DNA of 64,000 nucleotides from Woeseia sp. (GCA_021773015.1 JAJFKW010000001.1:2897305-2961304); one strand, 5' to 3'; counted from the first letter of the stretch, positions 54,128-63,976 are shown. Notes: generated by a model from the sequence alone, not told the origin. Translations and numbers: made by a program.

Positions 54128-54772
54128 ATGCTGTATGGAATTGCCTCTGACATCTCTCAGCAGGTACTGAGAACTGATGTCGCTGGAATGCCGCTGGAAT
54201 GGATAGACTATCGCGAAGCAGTGCGTCTCTATCATACCGGCCAGGTCGCGTATGCATGCGGTACGCGGCTATATTCCGTTTTTGGCGGGCATAATGCGGC
54301 GAGCGGGGAGCGCAGCCGAATCGATGTGAACTCGATTATTGCGACGTCCGGAACGAGTCAGGGCCTCGCTTTTCTGCGCGATAAATATGTTCCGCCGTTG
54401 AACAATCGTACATTATTTAAGCGTGACGCTAATTTGTGTCTCTATTGCGCACTGAAGTTTCCGACGCGCGAACTCACTCGCGATCACATCACCCCGCTGT
54501 CCCAAGGTGGTCGCGACGCTTGGAACAACGTTGCGACCGCCTGCCGGCGTTGCAATAACCACAAGGGAGGGCGGACACCTGAGCAGGCGGCGATGCAGCT
54601 CATCGCTGTGCCGTTTACGCCGACTTACGCTGAGTACATTTATCTTAAGGGCCGACGAGTTCTGGCTGATCAAATGCAATATCTGTTGGCGCACATACCG
54701 CGGTCAAGTCCATTGCATGCGCGGTTGAGCGATCACCTTTCCGTTGGCGTGGGTCATGCAGTATCTCATTGA
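54128..54772 (+). CDS. HNH endonuclease
   Basis: A 214-residue protein with a classic HNH nuclease core near residues 104-145: CLYC, TRDHITPLSQGG, WNN and CRRCN(N)HKGGRT, giving the metal-binding Cys pairs and catalytic His120. The conserved N-terminal segment GMPLEWIDYREAVRLYHTGQVAY is shared by many bacterial HNH proteins of this size. Function is not established; restriction or repair is possible. The last 17 bases overlap the flap exonuclease gene. Confidence 0.88.
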   Translation: MLYGIASDISQQVLRTDVAGMPLEWIDYREAVRLYHTGQVAYACGTRLYSVFGGHNAASGERSRIDVNSIIATSGTSQGLAFLRDKYVPPLNNRTLFKRDANLCLYCALKFPTRELTRDHITPLSQGGRDAWNNVATACRRCNNHKGGRTPEQAAMQLIAVPFTPTYAEYIYLKGRRVLADQMQYLLAHIPRSSPLHARLSDHLSVGVGHAVSH

Positions 54773-55640
54773 CGCCAGCGTTTACGTTTTTCGTGCCTAT
54801 TATTCGATGCCGGATGACATGGTCGACGACGCCGGAAACCCTATCAATGCGCTTTACGGTTTCTGTCGATTTCTTGGCGATTTCATGGAGCGAGTTCAGC
54901 CAGATCACATAGCCGTGTTGTTCGACGAAAGTCTGCGGTCATCGTTTCGATCAGAAATTTATCCAGAGTACAAAGCGAATCGAGATCCGGCACCGCCCGA
55001 GCTTAAGCGGCAATTTGTACAATGTCGCCGTTTCACCAACGCATTGGGCCTGATGAATTGTGGACATCCCGGCTACGAAGCCGACGATTTGATTGGCACT
55101 TTGGTGCATTCTGGTCGCGAGGAGGGAATCCCATCTACCATTGTTACGCGTGATAAAGACTTGGCACAATTACTGAGTCAACGAGACATATTTTGGGACT
55201 TTGCTGGTAAAGGCAAAATAAAATATGACCAGGTTCCAGACGTATTCGGAGTTTGGCCCGAACAAATCGCCGATTTTTTGGCGTTAGCGGGGGACGCCGT
55301 TGACAATATTCCGGGCGTACCGGGTGTGGGTAAGAAAACTGCAGCAGCGCTGCTCAAGCACTTCGGTTCACTGGAAAAAATATATGCTAAATTGGATGTT
55401 GTGCACGAGGTCAATGTTCGCGGTTCGAAAACACTCGGTGCAAAACTTGATCAGCATCGCGACGCCGCAGTGCTGGCGCGCAAGCTGACGGGTATCGCGT
55501 GCGATGCACCGATGGATCGCCCGAAGACGGGATTACGGCCCATAGCCCCGGACCTGGGTGCGATCAATGCATTATTCGATGAAGCCGGAATTGGCACCGC
55601 GTTGCGACGGCAGGCCGAACGTGTGTCCGATCTTCGCTGA
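54756..55640 (+). CDS. 5'-3' exonuclease / flap endonuclease (Xni/PolA N-terminal type)
   Basis: ATG 54756 gives MQYLIDASVYVFRAYYSMP, the typical beginning of a FEN nuclease; the frame extends four codons back into the HNH gene. The 294-residue protein has DGxx-like LIDASVYVFRAYY, the acidic cluster in GHPGYEADDLIGTL and TRDKDLAQLL, and an H3TH motif near GVPGVGKKTAAALLKHFGSLEKI. It has no polymerase domain, so it resembles stand-alone flap endonucleases rather than PolA. It acts on 5' flaps. Confidence 0.88.
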   Translation: MQYLIDASVYVFRAYYSMPDDMVDDAGNPINALYGFCRFLGDFMERVQPDHIAVLFDESLRSSFRSEIYPEYKANRDPAPPELKRQFVQCRRFTNALGLMNCGHPGYEADDLIGTLVHSGREEGIPSTIVTRDKDLAQLLSQRDIFWDFAGKGKIKYDQVPDVFGVWPEQIADFLALAGDAVDNIPGVPGVGKKTAAALLKHFGSLEKIYAKLDVVHEVNVRGSKTLGAKLDQHRDAAVLARKLTGIACDAPMDRPKTGLRPIAPDLGAINALFDEAGIGTALRRQAERVSDLR

Positions 55641-55679
55641 GAACGTTCGTGCGCCGGCCTTACCGTTGCAGGTTTCGCA

Positions 55680-56555
55680 ATGCCCAATTGGAATGACGTA
55701 GGCGACGCGCTGCGAGAACATGGTCTTAGAGGCCGTCCGGATTGCCGACCGACGGCCGTTGGCGGCGGCAGTATCTGCGCAACCTGGCGATACGAAACGC
55801 TAGATGGCCCAATTTTCCTAAAGACGGGCAACCGCGATGCGTTTGGCATGCTCTCGACGGAAGCGCTGGGGCTACAGGAAATCGCAGCCAGCGAAGCCAT
55901 TCGCGTTCCAAATGTATTAGCAATTCAGCGCTGTGAGCAAACATCGGTGCTCGCGCTGGAATGGTTAATTCTGCAGCCCGCCGGACACGACTGTGATGAG
56001 GAATTGGGCACACAATTGGCAGCTTTGCATCGACATTCCAACGATCAATTCGGCTGGCAGCAAAACAACTGGATCGGACTTACGCCTCAAGCAAACACAA
56101 TTTCAAACGACTGGGCTCAATTTTACGCTGCACAGCGGTTAGCGTTTCAATTCGATCTAGCCGAACGTAATGGCTATCAAGGCGCGCTTCTGCACAAGGC
56201 CGCAGATCTAATGACGGGCATAACCAATATTTTCGACGGACATAGCCCGTCGGCATCGTTGTTACACGGCGATCTCTGGTCCGGTAATCGAGCTTGTTGC
56301 GACGAGCACCCCGTCATTTTTGATCCAGCCGTTTATTACGGCGATCGCGAGTCCGACCTGGCAATGAGCCGATTATTCGGAGGTTTTCATGCGGAGTTTT
56401 ATGCTGCATACGAAGAGGCTTGGCCGATGGCGGATGGACATCAACGCCGTTGCGCGTTGTACCAGCTCTACCACGTTTTGAATCACCTCAACCTATTTGG
56501 TGCAAGTTACTATTCTCAGGCCGTCAGTCTAATTAACGAGCTGCTTCAAGACTGA
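55680..56555 (+). CDS. Fructosamine kinase family protein
   Basis: A 291-residue protein of the FN3K/ketosamine-3-kinase family. It shows GGGSICATWRY, TEALGLQEIA, and the catalytic motif LLHGDLWSGNRACC near residue 200, followed by DPAVYYGDRESDLAMSRLFGG. The family phosphorylates protein-bound fructosamines or ribulosamines so that the glycation breaks down. The 3' end overlaps the convergent VOC gene by 27 bases. Confidence 0.9.
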   Translation: MPNWNDVGDALREHGLRGRPDCRPTAVGGGSICATWRYETLDGPIFLKTGNRDAFGMLSTEALGLQEIAASEAIRVPNVLAIQRCEQTSVLALEWLILQPAGHDCDEELGTQLAALHRHSNDQFGWQQNNWIGLTPQANTISNDWAQFYAAQRLAFQFDLAERNGYQGALLHKAADLMTGITNIFDGHSPSASLLHGDLWSGNRACCDEHPVIFDPAVYYGDRESDLAMSRLFGGFHAEFYAAYEEAWPMADGHQRRCALYQLYHVLNHLNLFGASYYSQAVSLINELLQD

Positions 56556-57320
56556 ATCCGAGTCAACGTCTGCCGGATCCGTCTCATCGACAACATAAGA
56601 CTCTCCCAAAAAGTCCTCATCGAATACATAAAGCGTTGTTCCCTCTGGAGCCTGCAGTTCGACAAACGCGCCTTCGAAGCCGGGAAACTTCTTATGCGAC
56701 AAATACTCGTTTTCGATTTGACGCTGCAGTGCCTTCTTATCATGGCATTTGAAGCACAATGAAGGGCCGCTAAGAGCGATGCTCTCGCTCAATCCAAGCG
56801 ATACATTATTTGCATCAAAACGCATGTGGGTTGTCGGCTCTTCACGCAGGTGTAGCAAGCTGGGTGCCAGTGGTGCCCAAAATCGCCCGGAACGAAGAGC
56901 GTCTTTCGCGGGAAGTACAATTTCGAAGAACGCGCCGCAAAGCGAGTCGGCGGTATTCTCGTCAGGCGGCGAAAATGTTCGCGCCTCGATCATCGAAATC
57001 ATATGACCGTCTCTGTCGATAAAACCCAATTCGTTAAAAGCATCTTCGTCTAATTGCAAAAACGAAAATTCAAAGCCATGATCGGTCATTGAGCGTGCAT
57101 GCGCCGCAAGATCTTGATGCACAAAGGTCAGCGCCGGCCCATCAAAAACTCGATCGTGTAAACCAATGCAAATGATGCCGTCGCTGATAACCGCATATTT
57201 ATGCGACCAAACGTCGCCAATTTGTTGCTCGCGAAATCCCAGCCGTTTGTAGAAACCCAGTGAGTCGAGAATATTTGGCGTATAGATGCTGAATTCTAGG
57301 AATCGGCCGAGAACACTCAT
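56529..57320 (-). CDS. VOC (glyoxalase/dioxygenase superfamily) protein
   Basis: ATG 57320 (MSVLGRFLEFSIYTP) is preferred over the frame start at 57413, because it overlaps the hemH stop as ATGA. The 263-residue protein has two VOC-like halves: residues 1-125 with FYKRLGFREQQIGDVWSHKYAV and IDRDGHMISMIEAR, and a second half with EIVLPAKDALRSGRFWAPL and FVELQAPEGTTLYVFDE. The metal-ligand pattern is not clear. Substrate is unknown. Confidence 0.7.
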   Translation of the reverse strand: MSVLGRFLEFSIYTPNILDSLGFYKRLGFREQQIGDVWSHKYAVISDGIICIGLHDRVFDGPALTFVHQDLAAHARSMTDHGFEFSFLQLDEDAFNELGFIDRDGHMISMIEARTFSPPDENTADSLCGAFFEIVLPAKDALRSGRFWAPLAPSLLHLREEPTTHMRFDANNVSLGLSESIALSGPSLCFKCHDKKALQRQIENEYLSHKKFPGFEGAFVELQAPEGTTLYVFDEDFLGESYVVDETDPADVDSDSVLKQLVN

Positions 57321-58429
57321 TGTTCTGCCCCCATGGACCTCGCACGCTGCAGGCTTTTTTCCAGTTGGTGCGCGGTTTCCGATACGCTCCAGTCCGGCGA
57401 CGCTTCCGGCCAACCGCCGACACTTTTTTCGATCGTACGACTCAGAAATGACACGTGATCATCGCGTGCGTTGAGCGCTGGAATGTAACGTAGCTGCCCG
57501 CCACCTTCCTCTTTGAAGAACTCGGCATTCTGTATTTCGATTTCCTCTAGTGTCTCGAGGCAGTCTGCCGCAAAGCCGGGGCAGACAACGTCCAATTTGG
57601 CGAGTTGCTGCTTACCCAATCCGCGAACGGTCTCATCCGTATATGGCCGCAACCATTGCGCGCGACCGACCCGTGACTGGAAGCTCACTTGCCAAGTGTC
57701 TTCCGCCAAGTCCAACGATTGAGCAACGAGCCGAGCCGTCTTATGACATTGGCAGTGATAGGGGTCGCCGTCAAACAGATTACTTTCCGGTATTCCGTGA
57801 AATGAAAACAAGAGCTTATCGCCGCGACTATTGACGTCCCAATAGTCTCGAATGCTGGCAGCCGTCGCGGAAATATATCCGGCGGCATCGTGATAATGAT
57901 TAATGGTTCGTAGTTCTGGTATCCAGCGACGCTTACGCAGTGCGTCGCAAACCGCATCAAAAACCGATGCGGTAGTCGTACCGGAATACTGCGGATAAAG
58001 CGGCAATACAATAATCCGTCTGGCACACAGCGCGTAGAGTTTTTCTAACGCTGCATCGATTGATGGATTGCCGTAAGACATTGCGAGTTCGACATTGACC
58101 GAACCCGAAAGTCGTGCCGATAGTTTTTCCTGTACACCGACCGCGATGTTCTTCGAGTGCAGCAATAGCGGCGACCCTCGGTCAGTCCAGATTTTTTCGT
58201 AGTTTGCCGCCGATAACTTTGGCCTAACGCGGAGGATGTAGCCATGGAGCACCAGCCACCAAATGAGTCGCGGCGATTCCACGACCCGTGGATCGGAGAG
58301 GAATTGCGCCAAATACCGGCGTACTGCGGTTGGCGTCGAATCGTCCGGAGTGCCCAAATTGACGAGTAGAACGCCCAGCGATTCAGGGAGTCCGTGTTCA
58401 TACGGTGGCGAGGAGGTGAACGACGGCAT
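57317..58429 (-). CDS. hemH: Ferrochelatase
   Basis: HemH inserts ferrous iron into protoporphyrin IX. The 370-residue protein starts with GVLLVNLGTPDDSTPTAVRRYLAQFLSDPRV and has the metal-site His in FSFHGIPESNLFDGDPYHCQC, then FQSRVGRAQWLRPYTDE and VVCPGFAADCLETLEEI with the second conserved Glu. Length is normal; the extra Cys residues at the HCQC site could bind a [2Fe-2S] cluster but this is not clear. It is co-transcribed with the VOC gene. Confidence 0.95.
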   Translation of the reverse strand: MPSFTSSPPYEHGLPESLGVLLVNLGTPDDSTPTAVRRYLAQFLSDPRVVESPRLIWWLVLHGYILRVRPKLSAANYEKIWTDRGSPLLLHSKNIAVGVQEKLSARLSGSVNVELAMSYGNPSIDAALEKLYALCARRIIVLPLYPQYSGTTTASVFDAVCDALRKRRWIPELRTINHYHDAAGYISATAASIRDYWDVNSRGDKLLFSFHGIPESNLFDGDPYHCQCHKTARLVAQSLDLAEDTWQVSFQSRVGRAQWLRPYTDETVRGLGKQQLAKLDVVCPGFAADCLETLEEIEIQNAEFFKEEGGGQLRYIPALNARDDHVSFLSRTIEKSVGGWPEASPDWSVSETAHQLEKSLQRARSMGAEQ

Positions 58430-58625
58430 AATTCAGTGTGAGCTAAGTGCTTGAGCTACAATACTAAAATGGGAAGATCGGCGCCAGCGCTAGAAGCACA
58501 GCCGTTCGTTGTAAGTGGTGTCATACACTGTTTCCTCGCGGTTTTCTGGCCATTGGCAGCAAATACGTAGTCGGCACGATACCCCGCAGGCGACCGTGTA
58601 AACTGCGCTTTCCCGCACACATTTA

Positions 58626-59087
58626 ATGATCTCTCAATTTCCGATGGATAACGACCTAGACGCAAATAACTCTGCCGCATCTCCAAATCGCTGGGTGCTG
58701 ATCCGCGACGTGGCAACCTTTCAGGTCAAACTCATATTCGATGGCTTGCGGGATTTGGTGCTCGTGCCAATTTCGTTGATCGCCGGGCTCGTGAGTCTCT
58801 TGAAGGGTGGCTCAAAGCCCGGATCCGAATTCTATGATTTGCTTCGCGTCGGTCGCCAAAGTGAACGCTGGATAAACTTGTTTGGCGCAGCAGAGCATCA
58901 TTTCGGCCCATCATCGGAAGATGAAAAGTTTGCAGCAACGGACATTGATGAAATGGTGTCGCGCATCGAGACATTTGTTGTCGATGAGTACCAGAGCGGA
59001 GGTGTGACCGCGCAAGCCAAGAGACAGCTTGATCGGGCCGCTGAGTCGTTAGGCAAAATTGCCAGAAAATACAATGGGCCGAATTGA
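58626..59087 (+). CDS. Conserved hypothetical protein with one hydrophobic helix
   Basis: A 153-residue protein, possibly starting at the second ATG (58644, MDNDLDANNS). Residues about 33-60 (FDGLRDLVLVPISLIAGLVSLL) form a possible membrane or amphipathic helix, followed by a helical soluble tail ending RKYNGPN. No family motif is recognised. It lies alone between divergent and convergent neighbours. Confidence 0.6.
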   Translation: MISQFPMDNDLDANNSAASPNRWVLIRDVATFQVKLIFDGLRDLVLVPISLIAGLVSLLKGGSKPGSEFYDLLRVGRQSERWINLFGAAEHHFGPSSEDEKFAATDIDEMVSRIETFVVDEYQSGGVTAQAKRQLDRAAESLGKIARKYNGPN

Positions 59088-59158
59088 AACGTATGGCAAC
59101 GTTCTAGCGTACCGCATTGGTACTGATTTCTTGATCTGAAACCGGTTGGTGACGACGA

Positions 59159-60445
59159 CTATTTTGCTTCTAATATTGCGGTAACGCCCATACCGCCGGC
59201 CGTGCAAACCGATACCAAGCCACGTCCAGACCCTTTTTCTTTTAGCAGTTTTGCCATTGTCGCCAGTACTCTTGCGCCGGTCGCCGCAAATGGGTGGCCG
59301 ATTGCGATGCTGCCACCTTTAACATTTAATCTGGATAGATCTATTGGCCCCATCGATTCATTGCGGCCAAGACGTTCGCGGCAGAATTTCTCCGATTGCC
59401 AGGCTTTAAGTGTACCAATGGTTTGCGCGGCGAACGCCTCGTGAATCTCGTAGAAGTCGAAATCCTGCAACTTCAGGTTCGCGTCCTTCAGCATATCGGA
59501 CACGGCATATACAGGTGCCATCAAGAGGCCCTCAACGCCGATAAAGTTGACTGCCGCAACTTTACAATGCGTTAGGTAGGCAGATACGGTGAGGTTCTTT
59601 GTTTGCGCCCATTCATCTGATGCCAGCAGCAGCGCAGCAGCTCCGTCAGTTAGTGGCGTGCTGTTTCCCGCGGTCATGGTGCCCGCCTCGCTTTTGTCAA
59701 AAACCGGTTTCAAGGCGGAAAGTTTTTCGAATGTTGTATCTCGGCGAATGTTGTTGTCTTCCTCTGCACTTCGAAAGCCGACGATAAGGTCCTCATAAAA
59801 TCCTGCGTCAAACGCAGCTGCAGCCTTCATGTGACTGGCGAGCGCCAACTGATCTTGATGCTCTCGAGAAACCTCAAATTCCTTGGCGGTGATTTCGGTG
59901 CTTTCCCCCATCGACTTTTTTGTGCGCGGCTCCAGCACACCCGGGAACATGGGCTTGAAGTGTTTAGGCCTTAGCCCAAACCATGGCTTCACCTTCTGCA
60001 GAAAACTCCTGCCCCGGAAAGAGCGCATTAACAACGAACGATAACTGTCGTCATAGACTATTGGCGCATCGCTGATGGAATCTGTGCCGCCCGCGATACC
60101 AGCCTCGATTTGACCGAGTGAGATCTTATTCGCTATCTGAATGGCCGCTTCGATGCTGGTTCCGCACGCCCGCTGCAAATCGACACCAGGTGTCCTCAGC
60201 GATAGGCCAGAGCCGATCACGCATTCGCGCGCCAAATTCCAATCCCGCGAATGTTTGATAACGGCACCTAAGGCAACGTCGCCCATGGTTTGTCCCTTGA
60301 GGTCGTACTTCTGCACCAGGCCGCTAAGCGTTGCGGTCATCATCTCCTGGTTGGTCGAAGTCGCATATACAGAATGCGCTCTACAAAAAGGGATGCGTAC
60401 GCCACCAATAATGGCTACGCGTCTTGATCGTCCATCGTGCAACAT
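59159..60445 (-). CDS. Acetyl-CoA C-acyltransferase (FadI-type thiolase)
   Basis: From ATG 60445 (MLHDGRSRRVAIIGG) about 428 residues; the frame to 60493 is unlikely to be used. Thiolase motifs are complete: nucleophile Cys in QRACGTSIEA near residue 90, the GGSIAIGHPFAATGAR region with His, and CTAGGMGVT near the end with the second catalytic Cys. EIHEAFAAQ also fits. The length is that of FadI-like thiolases. No fadJ or acyl-CoA dehydrogenase is in the window, so its pathway role (beta-oxidation or biosynthetic) is open. Confidence 0.85.
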   Translation of the reverse strand: MLHDGRSRRVAIIGGVRIPFCRAHSVYATSTNQEMMTATLSGLVQKYDLKGQTMGDVALGAVIKHSRDWNLARECVIGSGLSLRTPGVDLQRACGTSIEAAIQIANKISLGQIEAGIAGGTDSISDAPIVYDDSYRSLLMRSFRGRSFLQKVKPWFGLRPKHFKPMFPGVLEPRTKKSMGESTEITAKEFEVSREHQDQLALASHMKAAAAFDAGFYEDLIVGFRSAEEDNNIRRDTTFEKLSALKPVFDKSEAGTMTAGNSTPLTDGAAALLLASDEWAQTKNLTVSAYLTHCKVAAVNFIGVEGLLMAPVYAVSDMLKDANLKLQDFDFYEIHEAFAAQTIGTLKAWQSEKFCRERLGRNESMGPIDLSRLNVKGGSIAIGHPFAATGARVLATMAKLLKEKGSGRGLVSVCTAGGMGVTAILEAK

Positions 60446-60599
60446 ATCTGTCTCCGGAAAACCGCTGCAGGTGCTTTTTGCTGCAGCTGTCACTACAGCG
60501 AATCAGCAGACTTTACACTATTGCTAATGCAAATCGTAAGGGATCACGGCGACAGTCACGTGCTACAGTGCGCGACTATTTATTGCGAGCGCATGCAAA

Positions 60600-61979
60600 T
60601 TGCCGGCTAGGAAATCTCATCGTTGGGCGCAGGAGGTCCGAGCACTTTGGAAAGTGGGCGGACCACTGGTCGTCAATTTTCTGGCGATGGCCGGAATCAG
60701 TTTCGCCGACGCCGTAATGTCGGGTCAACTTGGGCCGCGCGCGCTGGCGGCAGTGGCTGTTGGCGGCAGTACGTGGATGATTGGATTCATTCTGTGCCTG
60801 GGTTTCTTGATGGCCTTGTCGCCAATTATCGCGCGTCACTTCGGAGCAGGGCGTTTCGAAATCATTGGTCGCTATACGCGCCAAGGGCTCTGGTTGGGGT
60901 TGATCATGGGGCTGTCGGTATTGCTCGCGATTCAGCTCAGCGTAGATCACCTGTTCGAGAAAGTCGGCATTGCCGAGGATATCCGGCAACTCACAGCAGA
61001 TTACGTGAAAGCCGTGTACTGGGGGTTGCCCGCGATGGTGGTATTCCTGGTATTGCGGTTCACGACAGAGGCTATCGGGGTAACGCGGCCCGTGATGTAC
61101 ACGTCGCTGTTCTCCCTCGTTTCTAACGTATTTCTGAACTACGTTCTAATGTTTGGCAAATTTGGCGCACCGGCGCTGGGAGCGGTGGGTTGCGGAATAG
61201 CCAGCGCAATCACGATGTGGCTTATGACGATTGGGCTGGCAATATACGTATTCAAGAGCTCCCGCTATGAGCCGCTCAAGATCTTTTCTAAAGTCGCACC
61301 GGTCCGGCCCGGCATACTTAAGGAAATATTGTCTTTGGGTTGGCCCATTGCCATTACCATCGGGGCCGAGGCTGGTTTGTTTTCTGCTATCTCGATATTG
61401 GTGGGCACGCTAGGTGTCAACATCGCTGCTGCACACCAAATCGCATTGAATTTTGCGTCCACTATGTTCATGGTGCCCCTGGCATTGAGCTCAGCGATTA
61501 CCGTTAGAGTGGGTCATGAGTTGGGCGCCGGCAATCCAGAGGCAGCAAAATTCGCAGGTGTTGTTGGCGTTTCGTTTTGTGCGGGTTTTATGAGTTGCGC
61601 TGCAGTTCTGATGTTGTCTTTTCGAGACGTGGTCGTGCACTTGTACACAACCGATATGGAAGTCATTCGAATAGCAATCAGTTTGCTGTTGATGGCGGCA
61701 TTGTTTCAAGTTGCAGACGGCGTACAGATCGGTGCGGCCGGTGTCTTGCGCGGCTACAAAGACACGCGAGTGCCAATGGTGATCAATACATTCGCTTACT
61801 GGGTCATTGGATTCCCGTGCGCCTATCTGGCGGCAAAAGTATTTCTACTCGAACCTAGATATATTTGGGCGGCTTTCGTGGCGGCACTGTCAGTATCGGC
61901 GGTCCTACTCAGCTTTCGCTTTCGGCTTATTGCCGAACGCCATATAAAATATTCTGTGCAGAGCCCGCTTGCGACTTGA
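60600..61979 (+). CDS. MATE family multidrug exporter
   Basis: A 459-residue membrane protein with about 12 hydrophobic helices. The N-terminal segment VGGPLVVNFLAMAGISFADAVMSGQLGPRALAAVAVG and the second repeat SLGWPIAITIGAEAGLFSAISILVG are typical of NorM-type MATE transporters, which exchange cationic drugs for sodium or protons. It is likely to start at TTG 60600; there is no ATG or GTG in frame ahead of it that fits. Convergent with DUF924. Confidence 0.9.
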   Translation: MPARKSHRWAQEVRALWKVGGPLVVNFLAMAGISFADAVMSGQLGPRALAAVAVGGSTWMIGFILCLGFLMALSPIIARHFGAGRFEIIGRYTRQGLWLGLIMGLSVLLAIQLSVDHLFEKVGIAEDIRQLTADYVKAVYWGLPAMVVFLVLRFTTEAIGVTRPVMYTSLFSLVSNVFLNYVLMFGKFGAPALGAVGCGIASAITMWLMTIGLAIYVFKSSRYEPLKIFSKVAPVRPGILKEILSLGWPIAITIGAEAGLFSAISILVGTLGVNIAAAHQIALNFASTMFMVPLALSSAITVRVGHELGAGNPEAAKFAGVVGVSFCAGFMSCAAVLMLSFRDVVVHLYTTDMEVIRIAISLLLMAALFQVADGVQIGAAGVLRGYKDTRVPMVINTFAYWVIGFPCAYLAAKVFLLEPRYIWAAFVAALSVSAVLLSFRFRLIAERHIKYSVQSPLAT

Positions 61980-62102
61980 AGTGCGCGACAATTGTGCACG
62001 GTGCGCGGCGCGAGCCTGTTGATTTTAGCTGCTGCTATTCGATTCTTTTGGCGGGGCAATCGTCGACAAAACACTTTGCGGTCGCGATTGGCTCCGGGCT
62101 AA

Positions 62103-62789
62103 CTACAGGTTGTCAGTCGCGAGAAATTCGTCTTCTTCGGGCGTGTTTTTGCGATTCAATAGTTTGTTGCGGTGTGGAAATCGCCCGTACTGTTCGACAA
62201 TGTCAGCATGAAGTTCGGCAAATTGCGCAACGGTTTCAAAAGTTTCCCGGTACGTCGGCGAAACAGCTGCCGCCAATCGCTTATAAAGTTCAACAGATTT
62301 TCGTTGTACCTTGCGGGACTCTGCGTGCTGCAGAGGCATATAAAAAAAGACTCTATGAATGGGTTCTAGCCCCCTATCCTTTTTTTCCATGGCGCCTTCT
62401 ACACAAAGCTTGAGCGCAGCTTTGTCCAGTGCAAATGCCTCTGTGGTGCCACGGTAAATATTTCGGCGAAATTGATCGAGAAGCAGAATAAGTGCAAGTC
62501 GTCCGGCTGGCTTATGTGCCCAATGATTTAGATCGCCGTTGCTTGCCTCTTCAACGTCGTCAGCAAACTCCCCGAGCACCTCCTGATCGAAGAGCGCATT
62601 TTCACCAAACCAAACGTCCATCCGACCATCTATTTGCGGCGCGGAAAGACCTTTATCTTTAAACCAAAACCCCAGAACTCGGTCGATTCGAATTTGATCA
62701 TCGTCAGTGATCGTCGCGTCGACACTGTCGCTCAATAATTTTACTGCCATATCATTATTCACCGTCGCAAGAATTGAGAACTGGTTCAC
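62103..62789 (-). CDS. DUF924 family protein
   Basis: A 228-residue protein with the DUF924 features VLGFWFKDKG, RLALILLLDQFRRNIYRGT, and YGRFPHRNKLLNR near the C-terminus. It has no signal peptide or membrane helix. An alternative start at the second Met (MAVKLLSDSVD) is possible. The family is widespread and its function unknown; the fold is TPR-like. Confidence 0.92.
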   Translation of the reverse strand: MNQFSILATVNNDMAVKLLSDSVDATITDDDQIRIDRVLGFWFKDKGLSAPQIDGRMDVWFGENALFDQEVLGEFADDVEEASNGDLNHWAHKPAGRLALILLLDQFRRNIYRGTTEAFALDKAALKLCVEGAMEKKDRGLEPIHRVFFYMPLQHAESRKVQRKSVELYKRLAAAVSPTYRETFETVAQFAELHADIVEQYGRFPHRNKLLNRKNTPEEDEFLATDNL

Positions 62790-62844
62790 AGTTCATTTGC
62801 GATGTATCTGCCCATAGTCGGTTTCTATCAGCAAACTTTAACAA

Positions 62845-63357
62845 ATGATGCCGATTGTGGCCCAGATTCCAGCAACCTCCAACGCTCGTACTGCACCGGG
62901 GCGCTATTGTCGAGCTTTGCGTGGTCTGTGTATTGTCAGTGCTTGCGCGATGTTGACCGCTTGCGGAGCAGCCACATCACCAGAGGAATCCGTGCGCGCA
63001 TGGCTGGCAGAAATAGAACTCGCGGTAGAGGAAGAAGATCGGGGGGAGGTGCTCGATCTCATATCGGACAAATATAAGGACGCGCGCGGCAACAGCCGCA
63101 AGGAAATTGGCGATCGCCTGCTGGTTTATTTTCTTCGCCAGAACAACATTACTTTGGTTTCCAAGATAGATGAAATCGTCATCAACGATGAAACCGCTGC
63201 GCTAGTTGCAATGACTGTGGGTATGGCTGGCGCGAACGGCAGAGCACTGGGCTTTAGCGCAGACGCTTATAGATTTCAGCTTGAGCTTGAACAGACCGCT
63301 GGCGAATGGCGGTTAATTGGCGCAAAGTGGGCAGAGTTAGGCGCTACCTTGAAATGA
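62845..63357 (+). CDS. Putative lipoprotein with NTF2-like domain
   Basis: A 170-residue protein with a long N-region and lipobox (MLTACG), so the mature part starts near residue 41. SPEESVRAWLAEIELAVEEEDRGEVLDLIS and a beta-rich remainder with GEWRLIGAKW look like an NTF2/SnoaL-like cone fold. A start at 62848 is equally likely. It lies 35 bases ahead of the LEA14 lipoprotein on the same strand. Confidence 0.7.
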   Translation: MMPIVAQIPATSNARTAPGRYCRALRGLCIVSACAMLTACGAATSPEESVRAWLAEIELAVEEEDRGEVLDLISDKYKDARGNSRKEIGDRLLVYFLRQNNITLVSKIDEIVINDETAALVAMTVGMAGANGRALGFSADAYRFQLELEQTAGEWRLIGAKWAELGATLK

Positions 63358-63392
63358 CATTACTGTTGGCGTCATAACGGCGGGGTGAAAAT

Positions 63393-63863
63393 ATGATTCA
63401 GAGAAGTTATAGGCAATTTGGCATACCGATGTTGCTTTGTTTGACGGCTGGCTGTGCGAGCATTGCGACAATCGATAAACCTGCCGTGCAGCTTAGCGGT
63501 ATAAAGGCGACAGAGCTTAGTTTCACGGGGCAAACATTTTTGTTGAGTTTCGATGTGAGCAATCCCAATCCGTTTCCTTTGCCCATTCAATCCGTTCGCT
63601 ATCACGTACAGCTGGAAGATCAGAGTTTCGCGAGTGGTGAGACGGCGAGTAGTTTTTCCGTGCCGGCAAACGGTAGCGGTGATTTTGATATTAGCGTGGA
63701 GTTAGATGTGCTTAAGTCGGCGTCAAGTCTGTCGGCACTCATTCGCTCCGGAATGCGCGAACCCGTCGACTATGAATTGCGAGGAAGTCTTGCTGTTGGG
63801 ATTCCACTCATTCAGCCACTACCATTTTCGACCAGCGGTACAATCAATATTGGCGCACGCTGA
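63393..63863 (+). CDS. LEA type 2 family lipoprotein
   Basis: A 156-residue protein with a signal sequence and lipobox (LTAGC). The mature domain has a typical LEA14/WHy pattern: SFDVSNPNPFPLPIQSVRYHVQLEDQ, then SFSVPANGSGDFDISVELDV. This all-beta domain is related to desiccation-protective plant LEA14 proteins; in bacteria it is often a periplasmic lipoprotein of unknown function. It probably shares a transcript with the upstream lipoprotein gene. Confidence 0.87.
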   Translation: MIQRSYRQFGIPMLLCLTAGCASIATIDKPAVQLSGIKATELSFTGQTFLLSFDVSNPNPFPLPIQSVRYHVQLEDQSFASGETASSFSVPANGSGDFDISVELDVLKSASSLSALIRSGMREPVDYELRGSLAVGIPLIQPLPFSTSGTINIGAR

Positions 63864-63976
63864 ACCGTTGGCGCGAGCCTGCCAATTGTTGCCAAGCTTC
63901 TGCGTAGCAATGTCGCGGATTCTGCAGGTCATTAATGTAGAATCACTTGCTGAGATTTTCTGCAAGGTGAAATACG

